NCBI GenBank assembly: GCA_013003415.1
Contig: JABDJR010000087.1
Coordinates: 1 to 6,403 of the forward strand
DNA: 6,403 bases
DNA from: Candidatus Eiseniibacteriota bacterium
GTDB lineage: Bacteria > Eisenbacteria > RBG-16-71-46 > JABDJR01
Direction of reading: 5' to 3'
Shown here in pieces: positions 1 to 5,453 of this stretch; within the stretch, counting starts at the first letter, position 1; every line of letters starts with the position of its first letter. The notes below the pieces were generated by a model. It searched no databases, was not told the DNA's origin, and was given only the letters and a program-made list of their open reading frames with translations. A program made the position numbers and the translations under genes.

Positions 1-108
1 GTGCGTGGCGTCACCGTAGGACCACCCTCACTAGAAGACGTGTTTGTCCAACTCACTGGCCGAGGGTTTGAAGAAAAACAGGACGAAGCGGAAGAGGTGA
101 AGTCATGA
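1..108 (+). CDS. ABC transporter ATP-binding protein, C-terminal 35 codons only
   Basis: The frame is open from base 1 to a TGA at 106-108 and gives 35 residues. The segment PSLEDVFVQLTGRG matches the C-terminal tail typical of ATPases that partner ABC-2 (DrrA/NatA/CcmA-like) permeases, where a 'LEDVFLxLTGR' block closes the protein. It is followed by an acidic, charged tail ending EEVKS. The Walker A, signature and Walker B motifs would lie to the left of the window and cannot be checked. The stop overlaps the ATG of the permease gene (ATGA), indicating translational coupling and one transporter complex. The protein would sit on the cytoplasmic face of the membrane and hydrolyse ATP to drive the downstream permease. 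The substrate is unknown. Confidence 0.85.
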   Translation: MRGVTVGPPSLEDVFVQLTGRGFEEKQDEAEEVKS

Positions 109-866
109 ACCTACTCACCGCAAGTGGCAGCCTCTGGCTCCGTGAAATCGTTCGCTTCTTTAGACAGCCCAACCGCGTGGTTGGTGCGATTGGAACCCCG
201 CTCTTGTTTTGGTTCGTGATCGGTTCGGGTGTAGGAGATTCCCTTCAGACCGGCGACGAGAACTACCTCAACTTCATGTTCCCGGGCATTCTGCTCATGA
301 TCCTTCTCTTTACCGCTATCTTTGCCAACATCTCCATCATTCAGGATCGCCGCGAAGGGTTTATGCAGTCGGTGTTGGTAGCGCCGGTTTCCAGGTTGGC
401 CATCGTCCTGGGAAAAGTCCTGGGCGGCACCAGCCTTGCCTTCTTACAGTGCTTACTGCTTCTGGCGTTTCTACCCTTGTTGGGTATCAAACCAAGCATG
501 GGCTCCCTCGCCGGTCTCCTGGGAGTGTTGGCCATCACCGGAATTGCCATGACCGCCCTTGGATTCTTGCTTGCCTGGCGTATGCAGTCGATTCAAGGTT
601 TCCACGCCATCATGAATCTTCTGCTCTTACCGATGTGGGTGCTGTCGGGGGCGCTCTTTTCCATGGAAACCGCCGCTCCCTGGATCCGCGCGCTGATGAA
701 GGCCAACCCCTTCAGCTACGCCCTAGACGCCTTCCGCTACTTCATGGGCGCCGAAGCTTCCATGCCGATCGCGACGTCCTTGAGCGTCATCACCCTGACC
801 GCCGTGGTGTTGATCTTCTTATCCGTGCTTCTGGTGCACCGCCCCACGAAGGCCATTGAGGGATAG
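105..866 (+). CDS. ABC-2 type transporter permease
   Basis: This 253-residue integral membrane protein is the permease half of an ABC-2 exporter. Six hydrophobic segments are visible at about residues 25-45, 56-78, 102-127, 132-157, 166-186 and 222-244. Between the second and third lies the ABC-2 signature: QDRREG at 80-85 followed by P94 and S96 (family pattern D/E-R-x-x-G ... P-x-S-R). NPFSYALDAFR at 201-211 matches the usual block before the last helix. The length is normal for a half-transporter permease of the DrrB/NodJ type. The ATG start overlaps the ATPase stop and is preceded by a GAGGTGA ribosome site (94-100) inside the ATPase gene. SCO and DUF420 genes follow directly, so I infer a role linked to respiratory oxidase maturation. 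The family itself also covers drug, lipid, polysaccharide and haem-related export. Confidence 0.9.
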   Translation: MNLLTASGSLWLREIVRFFRQPNRVVGAIGTPLLFWFVIGSGVGDSLQTGDENYLNFMFPGILLMILLFTAIFANISIIQDRREGFMQSVLVAPVSRLAIVLGKVLGGTSLAFLQCLLLLAFLPLLGIKPSMGSLAGLLGVLAITGIAMTALGFLLAWRMQSIQGFHAIMNLLLLPMWVLSGALFSMETAAPWIRALMKANPFSYALDAFRYFMGAEASMPIATSLSVITLTAVVLIFLSVLLVHRPTKAIEG

Positions 867-870
867 CAAC

Positions 871-1470
871 ATGAAACCCATTTTGACTTTGGCGTTTCTT
901 GGAATCTTAACTCTGGCCGGTCTTCTCTTTGCTTGGTCCAAGATCAACCAACCTGACATTTTGCCGGTTCTTGGTACGGCTCCGAGCTTCACGCTCACCC
1001 AAGCCGACGGAAGCACGTTTTCTAGCGATGAACTTGCGGGCGATGTTTGGTTGGCGGATTTCTTTTTCACGAGCTGCGGAAGCATCTGCCCAACCCTGAC
1101 CGCTCGGATGAGCGAACTTGAAGATACTTTCGAAGGTCTCAACGGCTGGAAGTTGATTTCTATTTCCGTCGACCCGGAAAACGACACCCCGGAGGTCCTG
1201 AGCGAGTACGCTCGAGAGCATGACGCCAACCCGGAGAATTGGATTTTCTTGACCGGCGAGAAAGATGAAGTCCACGAGCTGGTTCGGAAAGGATTTCTTC
1301 AGCCGGTTGAAGAAGTGACCAACCAGCCCGAACCTATCCTTCACACCTCACGCATTGTGCTTGTTGATCGTGAAGGGCGGTTTCGCGGATTCTACGACGC
1401 CCTTGATCCGGAGTCGGTTGTTGAACTCACCCTTGATTCCGTGCGGTTGATTGAAAACCGCGAACCTTAA
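871..1470 (+). CDS. SCO1/SenC family copper chaperone (oxidase CuA-site assembly)
   Basis: This 199-residue membrane-anchored thioredoxin-fold protein belongs to the SCO1/SenC/PrrC family, which delivers copper to, or reduces, the CuA site of cytochrome c oxidase subunit II on the outer face of the membrane. One N-terminal hydrophobic helix (about 3-22) anchors it. There is no lipobox cysteine. The copper-binding CxxxCP motif is intact (C69 G S I C73 P) after the typical DFFFTS strand. The third copper ligand, a histidine, is H158 in LHTSRIVLVDREGRFRGFYD. SISVDPENDTPEVL is the usual SCO central block. I chose ATG 871 over an in-frame TTG at 856 because a GAGGGA ribosome site (858-863) lies 7 bases before the ATG. 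Only 4 bases separate it from the permease stop, so it is probably cotranscribed. A general thiol-reductase role is the main alternative. Confidence 0.93.
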   Translation: MKPILTLAFLGILTLAGLLFAWSKINQPDILPVLGTAPSFTLTQADGSTFSSDELAGDVWLADFFFTSCGSICPTLTARMSELEDTFEGLNGWKLISISVDPENDTPEVLSEYAREHDANPENWIFLTGEKDEVHELVRKGFLQPVEEVTNQPEPILHTSRIVLVDREGRFRGFYDALDPESVVELTLDSVRLIENREP

Positions 1471-1481
1471 GTCACGAAACA

Positions 1482-1493
1482 GCGCTCCGGCGC
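1482..1493 (+). other. UNCG-tetraloop RNA hairpin abutting the DUF420 ribosome binding site
   Basis: In the 35-base gap between the SCO stop and the DUF420 start, GCGC (1482-1485) pairs with GCGC (1490-1493) around the loop TCCG (1486-1489). The closing pair is C-G, giving C(UCCG)G, the unusually stable UNCG tetraloop class. The next bases, AGGA at 1494-1497, are the ribosome binding site for the ATG at 1506. The stem is only 4 bp, and there is no T-run after it, so it is not an intrinsic terminator. Possible roles are ribosome-site presentation or blocking 3' decay between cistrons. The pairing is read from the sequence; the function is inferred. Confidence 0.5.
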
Positions 1494-1505
1494 AGGAACA
1501 GATCC

Positions 1506-1937
1506 ATGGGAATTCACGACCTTCCCACGCTAAATGCAACTCTGAATGGCCTGGCCACAGTCTGGCTGATTCTTGGGTTTACCTCCATCAAGGCAAAACG
1601 TATCGAACGCCATCGCAAGTTCATGCTCTTGGCCTGCGTCACATCCATCCTGTTTCTGGTGAGTTACTTGATCTACCACGCCAATACCGGTGCCAACCGC
1701 TTCCAAACCCCCGGGGCCTGGCGGACTCTTTACCTGGGTATCTTACTCACCCACACGATCCTCGCCGCCGTGGTTGGCCCCATGGTCATCATCACCCTCT
1801 TCCGCGCGCTTCGAAACGACCTAGCGCGTCACAAGAAGCTCGCCCGCTGGACCTGGCCGATCTGGATGTATGTCTCCGTCACCGGCGTGGTGATCTATTT
1901 CATGCTCTACCACCTCGATCCCAGGCTCTCCAGCTAG
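1506..1937 (+). CDS. DUF420 membrane protein, CtaM/YozB-like oxidase assembly factor
   Basis: This 143-residue protein has four predicted membrane helices (about 8-28, 38-58, 74-94 and 116-136). It fits the DUF420 family in length and pattern: LPTLNATLNGLA at 7-18, RHRKFM at 35-40 (H36), SYLIYH at 53-58 (H58), a helix-3 histidine H83, and H109 before PIWMYVSVTG with a final YxxLYH (H136). The conserved histidines suggest metal or haem binding. Staphylococcal CtaM, in the same family as B. subtilis YozB, is needed for a functional aa3-type oxidase. The neighbouring SCO gene supports the same job here. The start is set by AGGA (1494-1497), 8 bases before the ATG. It is the last gene of the block, and no clear intrinsic terminator follows. 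The exact biochemical activity of the family is not settled. Confidence 0.88.
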   Translation: MGIHDLPTLNATLNGLATVWLILGFTSIKAKRIERHRKFMLLACVTSILFLVSYLIYHANTGANRFQTPGAWRTLYLGILLTHTILAAVVGPMVIITLFRALRNDLARHKKLARWTWPIWMYVSVTGVVIYFMLYHLDPRLSS

Positions 1938-1946
1938 CGCCCTACC

Positions 1947-1975
1947 TCGACCCTGGCCATTCCATGCGGTAAAAT
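1947..1975 (+). promoter_or_regulatory. Candidate sigma70-type promoter for the M32 carboxypeptidase gene
   Basis: TCGACC at 1947-1952 (4 of 6 matches to TTGACA) and TAAAAT at 1970-1975 (5 of 6 to TATAAT) are separated by exactly 17 bases, just after the DUF420 stop. Transcription would start near 1982 and leave a leader of about 36 bases. A T-rich palindrome, CTTTTTTAAAAG (1985-1996), sits at the predicted leader start. The SD AGGAGA (2002-2007) lies 10 bases before the ATG at 2018. No terminator separates this from the upstream operon, so some read-through is possible. Confidence 0.45.
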
Positions 1976-2017
1976 TTCGACGTCCTTTTTTAAAAGCCGA
2001 CAGGAGAGAATCAGATT

Positions 2018-3517
2018 ATGACGACCATCGAAGCCCTTGGCCGCGCCCTCGATTTGGCTGCGGAAATCAGTGACATTGAAAGTGCCGAAGCTTTATTGAG
2101 TTGGGATCAAGAGACCAAAATGCCCAAGAAGGGGGTCCAAGGTCGCTCTAAAGTTTCAGCGACCCTCGCCGGATTGCACCACGAAAAGCTGACCCAATCG
2201 GAGATTGGGGACCTGCTTAATCGTCTCCGAACCGATTCCAGTCTCGAAGACGAAGCTAAAGCTCAGGTCGTGGACATGTGCCGCTCTTACGATCGGGCCA
2301 CGAAGATCCCCTCCGAGTTGGTAAAGCGATTTGCAGAAGTAAGATCGCAATCTACTGCGGCATGGGCACAGGCTCGCGAAGCAAAGAACTTCACCAAATT
2401 CGCACCCCATCTTGAAGAGGTCGTCTCCGTAACCCGCGAACTCGCCGAAGCCATCGGCTACGATTCTCATCCTTACGACGCGCTAGTGGAAGAGTACGAA
2501 CCCGGCGCCACCATTGAAGGGATCACGCAAGTTCTGGAAGAAGTAAAATCTTTCTTGGTTCCTTATGTTCAGAAAATCGGAGAGTCAGGAAAGAAAGTCG
2601 ACTTGAAGCTGGTGGAAGGTCCCTACGACGTGGCCAAACAGGAAGCCTTCGGGCGCGAAGTTGTTTTGGCCATGGGATTCGATCTTGAAGCAGGACGCAT
2701 TGACCCTTCGGCCCACCCCTTCTGCAGTGGCATCCATGGCGGCGATGTTCGCTTGACCACTCGATACAAAGGCGATATCCGGGTTGGCCTCTACGGCACT
2801 ATCCATGAAGCCGGGCACGGACTTTACGAACAAGGCGTGGCCGACTCCATCCGGCGCACCCCTATCGGCAGTATCAAATCTTTGGGCATTCACGAGTCCC
2901 AGTCACGACTTTGGGAAAACAACATCGGGTTGGGTCGATCTTTTTGGACCGGGTTCTACCCCTCGCTCCAAAAACACTTCCCCGAACAACTCGGTTCGGT
3001 TGCCCTCGACGACTTCTATAGCGCGGTGAACGATGTGCGCCCCACCTTGATTCGGATCGAAGCCGACGAAGTGACTTATAACCTTCATATTGTGATTCGA
3101 TTTGAAATCGAAAAGCTTCTCATGGAAAACAAGGTCGCGATTCGCGATCTCCCTGAACTTTGGAACAGCAAGTACAAAGAGTATCTCGGAATTACGCCCC
3201 CCTCCGACGATGTGGGTGTATTGCAGGACATTCATTGGGGCTCAGGGCTCATGGGATACTTCCCAACCTACACCCTGGGTTCGCTCAATGCGGCCCAGTT
3301 CTGCGAGGCTGCCCAGAGGGACATTCCCGATCTGGAAGCCAGAATCGCAAAGGGCGAGCTAAGCCCTCTGAAAGACTGGCTGGTGGAGAATGTACACAAG
3401 TGGGGCAGCCGGTTTAGTCCGGAAGAGCTGGTCACCAGAGCAACCGGTAAACCAACTTCCGCAGAGCCGTTTATTCGTTATATCCGCGAGAAGTACGACG
3501 CTCTCTACAACCTCTAA
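2018..3517 (+). CDS. Carboxypeptidase M32 (Taq/Pfu-type zinc metallocarboxypeptidase)
   Basis: This 499-residue protein matches the usual length of peptidase family M32 (about 490-510). Members are largely helical, dimeric cytoplasmic zinc enzymes that remove C-terminal residues from peptides. All family motifs are visible in order: HPF at 233-235, DVRLT at 243-247, the zinc motif HEAGH at 263-267 (ligands H263 and H267, catalytic E264), HESQS at 292-296 (E293 as third zinc ligand), IRIEAD at 345-350, and LQDIHW at 402-407 followed by GxxGYFPTYTLG. There is no signal peptide, consistent with a cytoplasmic role in peptide turnover. B. subtilis YpwA is a family member. The ATG is supported by AGGAGA 10 bases upstream. 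The gene appears to be transcribed alone from its own promoter and converges on trkA, whose stop lies 16 bases beyond its own. Natural substrates cannot be read from sequence. Confidence 0.96.
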   Translation: MTTIEALGRALDLAAEISDIESAEALLSWDQETKMPKKGVQGRSKVSATLAGLHHEKLTQSEIGDLLNRLRTDSSLEDEAKAQVVDMCRSYDRATKIPSELVKRFAEVRSQSTAAWAQAREAKNFTKFAPHLEEVVSVTRELAEAIGYDSHPYDALVEEYEPGATIEGITQVLEEVKSFLVPYVQKIGESGKKVDLKLVEGPYDVAKQEAFGREVVLAMGFDLEAGRIDPSAHPFCSGIHGGDVRLTTRYKGDIRVGLYGTIHEAGHGLYEQGVADSIRRTPIGSIKSLGIHESQSRLWENNIGLGRSFWTGFYPSLQKHFPEQLGSVALDDFYSAVNDVRPTLIRIEADEVTYNLHIVIRFEIEKLLMENKVAIRDLPELWNSKYKEYLGITPPSDDVGVLQDIHWGSGLMGYFPTYTLGSLNAAQFCEAAQRDIPDLEARIAKGELSPLKDWLVENVHKWGSRFSPEELVTRATGKPTSAEPFIRYIREKYDALYNL

Positions 3518-3528
3518 GCCAAGCTAAA

Positions 3529-3543
3529 TGGGGCTAGGCCCTA
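3529..3543. terminator. Weak hairpin between convergent genes, possible bidirectional terminator
   Basis: T3529-C3534 pairs with G3538-A3543 around a 3-base loop: four G-C/C-G pairs, a G·T and an outer T-A. It spans the trkA stop codon and most of the 16-base gap after the carboxypeptidase stop. A second short inverted repeat, GAGAA-CATC-TTCTC (3544-3557), directly follows inside the trkA 3' end. Neither strand has a T-run after the stem, so it is not a textbook intrinsic terminator. The position between converging genes is the main argument. Confidence 0.25.
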
Positions 3544-4883
3544 GAGAACATCTTCTCGACCGCCTCCACCGATTTGGGTAGAGCGAAAACCACAACTCGA
3601 TCTCCATCCTGAACGTGGGTATCCCCACGGGGGATGAGCACGTTGTTGCCGCGAATGATCGCTCCGATAATGGCGTGCCTGGGAAAACCGACGTCGATGA
3701 GAGGGCGTTTACAGATGAGAGTGTCGCCTTTGGCGACCAGCTCCAACGCCTCGGCCTCGTTTTCTTTGAGCTGGGCGAAAGAAACGATCTCGCCTCGTCG
3801 CACGTAACGCATGATTGCGGAAGCCGTGTTGAGTCGAACCGAAATCGCGGCGTCGATGCCTAGAGCGTGCACCAGGGGAACGTAATTCTGGCGGCGCATG
3901 AGGGAAATGGTTTTGCGCGCGCCCAAGTGTCGAGCCAGAAGACACGCCATCACGTTCGTATCTTCGTCGTTACTTGCGGCAATCAGAGCATCCATCTCAT
4001 CGATGCTCTCACTCTCAAGGAGTTCCGAGTCGGTGGCGTCCCCATGAAGGACCATCACACGATCGAGAGTTTCCGCAGTTCGCTCCGCTTTCAGCTTCTC
4101 GATTTCGATGATCTTGACTTGGACTTTGTCGTCGGACAGGTGCTTGGCGAGGTGTCTTGAGATGGGGCCGGCGCCAACAATCATCACGTTCTTGATTGGG
4201 GAAATGTCATAGCCCAGCTGTTTCATGATGGACGGCATGGTGTTGCTTTCACCCATGATGAAAACGTGATCCTCAGGTTTTAGCTTAGACTCTCCATCGG
4301 GAATGATCGTGCGCCCATCCCGGACGATGGCTACCACCGTGGCGGGCTCGGTTCCGAGTCGGTTTTCAACCTCCTTCAAAGGGATCCCGAGGATGCTGCT
4401 GTTCTCCGAAACGTAAAGACCGACCAGACGAACTCGGGCGTTTCCAAAGTCGCTAACATCACTGGCTCCGGGAAGCGAAATAAGACGCTCAATCTCAAGA
4501 GCGGCTGCGAGGTCGGGATTGATCATGATGTCGACCCCAACTTGGCGCAGGGATCGGCCCGTGCCTTCGTTGTAGTGATCCGTGTCCTTGACCCGCGCCA
4601 CGCGCTTCCCGATACCCATCGTTTTGCCGGTGACACAAGCGACGATGTTCACCTCATCGAGGTCGGTGACCGCAATCAGCATGTCGGCACCCTGGCAACC
4701 GGCCTGATCGAGCACCTTGGCACTCGCCCCGTTGCCTCGAATGACCAGAGCGTTCAGGCTCTCCTCTGCTATTTCAGCTTTCTCCGGGCTTTTCTCGATC
4801 AGCACCACATCATGACCCGCCTCTGAAAGATGGGACGTAATGTGGGTCCCAACTTCTCCTGCCCCGATAACGATGACCCGCAT
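3534..4883 (-). CDS. trkA: Trk potassium uptake system regulatory subunit TrkA
   Basis: This 449-residue cytoplasmic protein has the duplicated RCK (TrkA-N/TrkA-C) layout of E. coli TrkA (458 residues). RCK-N1 spans about 1-125 with the nucleotide-binding GAGEVG at 7-12 and acidic E30. TrkA-C1 spans about 145-225. RCK-N2 spans about 231-350 with GAGPIS at 237-242 and acidic E260. TrkA-C2 spans about 370-449. TrkA binds NAD(H)/ATP and gates the TrkH/TrkG potassium channel subunit. ATG 4883 is preceded by a purine-rich SD (AGGAAAGGAA, complement of 4888-4897). No trkH-like gene is in the window: the neighbour downstream is convergent and the one upstream is divergent, so trkA looks monocistronic and its partner must be elsewhere. 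In the second Rossmann motif the third glycine of GxGxxG is replaced by serine (S242), which may weaken nucleotide binding there. Confidence 0.95.
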   Translation of the reverse strand: MRVIVIGAGEVGTHITSHLSEAGHDVVLIEKSPEKAEIAEESLNALVIRGNGASAKVLDQAGCQGADMLIAVTDLDEVNIVACVTGKTMGIGKRVARVKDTDHYNEGTGRSLRQVGVDIMINPDLAAALEIERLISLPGASDVSDFGNARVRLVGLYVSENSSILGIPLKEVENRLGTEPATVVAIVRDGRTIIPDGESKLKPEDHVFIMGESNTMPSIMKQLGYDISPIKNVMIVGAGPISRHLAKHLSDDKVQVKIIEIEKLKAERTAETLDRVMVLHGDATDSELLESESIDEMDALIAASNDEDTNVMACLLARHLGARKTISLMRRQNYVPLVHALGIDAAISVRLNTASAIMRYVRRGEIVSFAQLKENEAEALELVAKGDTLICKRPLIDVGFPRHAIIGAIIRGNNVLIPRGDTHVQDGDRVVVFALPKSVEAVEKMFSRA

Positions 4884-4900
4884 CCGATTCCTTTCCTGAC

Positions 4901-4920
4901 GCGCCCCAAAAATGTGGCGC
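4901..4920 (-). other. Hairpin in the trkA mRNA leader
   Basis: On the minus strand GCGCC pairs with GGCGC (5 bp). An A·G mismatch and two further pairs (C-G, A-T) follow, closing on a TTTT loop. The structure ends three bases before the trkA SD. A competing repeat, GCTT (4919-4922) with AAGC (4929-4932), overlaps its outer arm. It may be a leader stem that keeps the ribosome site open, or a protein-binding palindrome in DNA. No function can be assigned from sequence alone. Confidence 0.3.
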
Positions 4921-4947
4921 TTAAAAACAAGCCTAGGATGGTATCAA
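4920..4947 (-). promoter_or_regulatory. Weak candidate promoter for trkA
   Basis: On the minus strand TTGATA (complement of 4942-4947, 5 of 6 matches to the -35 consensus) is followed after 16 bases by TTTAAG (complement of 4920-4925, 4 of 6 to the -10 consensus). Transcription would start near 4913, inside the leader hairpin region, with a leader of about 30 bases. The -10 box is poor, so this is tentative. Confidence 0.25.
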
Positions 4948-4975
4948 AACTGTCGCGGATGGCCAGAGGGATCCG

Positions 4976-5004
4976 TTTACCCGGCTAAACAGATCAATTA
5001 CAAT
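4976..5004 (+). promoter_or_regulatory. Candidate sigma70-type promoter for yjbQ
   Basis: TTTACC at 4976-4981 (4 of 6 to TTGACA) and TACAAT at 4999-5004 (5 of 6 to TATAAT) are 17 bases apart. They lie in the only sizeable gap of the window, 4884-5033, which separates divergent trkA and yjbQ. Transcription would begin around 5010-5012, giving a leader of only about 22-24 bases. That is too short for a riboswitch such as the TPP type, despite the thiamine-related activity reported for the family. Confidence 0.5.
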
Positions 5005-5009
5005 AAGTT

Positions 5010-5029
5010 ACTCCACCAGGCAAAGGAGT
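5010..5029 (+). promoter_or_regulatory. SD of yjbQ with an upstream pairing partner
   Basis: The strong SD AAGGAG (5023-5028) lies 5 bases before the GTG at 5034 and is what selects that start. ACTCC (5010-5014) can pair over 5 bp with GGAGT (5025-5029), with a 10-base loop, and would mask the SD core. The predicted transcription start falls at or within ACTCC, so a one- or two-base shift in start would decide whether the stem forms. Confidence 0.4.
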
Positions 5030-5033
5030 TCAG

Positions 5034-5453
5034 GTGAAACAACATCAGGAAATCCAACGGGTCAGCGCATCCGGACGCGGGCTCCACGAGATCACTCGAG
5101 CCGTGGCGGAAACCGTTCAAAAGTCCGGGGTTCGCACAGGTCTCTGTCATGTTTTTCTCCAACACACCTCAGCCAGCCTAACCATCCAGGAAAATGCCGA
5201 CCCTTCAGCCCGACGGGATCTTGAAGATTGGTTCGAGCGAAACGTTCCCGATGGAGATCCCAACTACACCCACACCGCCGAGGGTCCCGACGATATGCCG
5301 TCACACATACGGGCCGCCCTTACGTCCACCTCAGAGACCATCCCCGTGGTCGACGGCCGATTGGGTTTGGGAACCTGGCAGGGGTTGTATCTCTTTGAGC
5401 ATCGGTTTCACGGCTCAGGAAGACGCGTGGTGGTCCACGTCATGGGCGACTAA
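5034..5453 (+). CDS. yjbQ: YjbQ family protein (UPF0047), secondary thiamine-phosphate synthase-type
   Basis: This complete 139-residue protein is nearly identical in length to E. coli YjbQ (138). The family blocks are all present: LQHTSASLTIQENADP at 42-57 (H44), YTHTAEGPDDMPSHI at 78-92 (H80, D86, D87, H91), and GTWQGLYLFEHR at 113-124 (E122, H123, R124) before a GSGRR turn. These clustered His/Asp/Glu residues form the conserved, probably metal-binding, site of the single-domain fold. E. coli YjbQ has been reported to have weak thiamine-phosphate synthase activity, but the true cellular role is unclear. There is no signal peptide, so it should be cytoplasmic. Translation starts at GTG, supported by AAGGAG at 5-base spacing. 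No thiamine genes are nearby. Its TAA overlaps the stop of convergent queG. Confidence 0.93.
   Translation: MKQHQEIQRVSASGRGLHEITRAVAETVQKSGVRTGLCHVFLQHTSASLTIQENADPSARRDLEDWFERNVPDGDPNYTHTAEGPDDMPSHIRAALTSTSETIPVVDGRLGLGTWQGLYLFEHRFHGSGRRVVVHVMGD

Noticed and set aside
856..870. In-frame TTG that would extend the SCO protein by five residues
   Set aside because: GAGGGA is correctly spaced for the ATG at 871, and the extension would add charged residues before the membrane anchor.
819..1229. Minus-strand open frame opposite the SCO gene
   Set aside because: It has no ribosome site or family features, and it lies wholly opposite the permease end and SCO coding sequence.
1451..1972. 173-codon open frame on the + strand overlapping the DUF420 gene
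   Set aside because: Its product is rich in Pro, His and Arg with no recognisable domain. It lies out of frame over a well-supported DUF420 gene and is a typical shadow frame.
1938..2017. Intrinsic terminator after DUF420, suggested by the T-run at 1986-1991
   Set aside because: No G+C-rich stem precedes the T-run. The run belongs to a short A/T palindrome in the carboxypeptidase leader.
5005..5033. TPP riboswitch upstream of yjbQ
   Set aside because: The predicted leader is only about 22-24 bases, and no THI-box sequence is visible in the 150-base gap.
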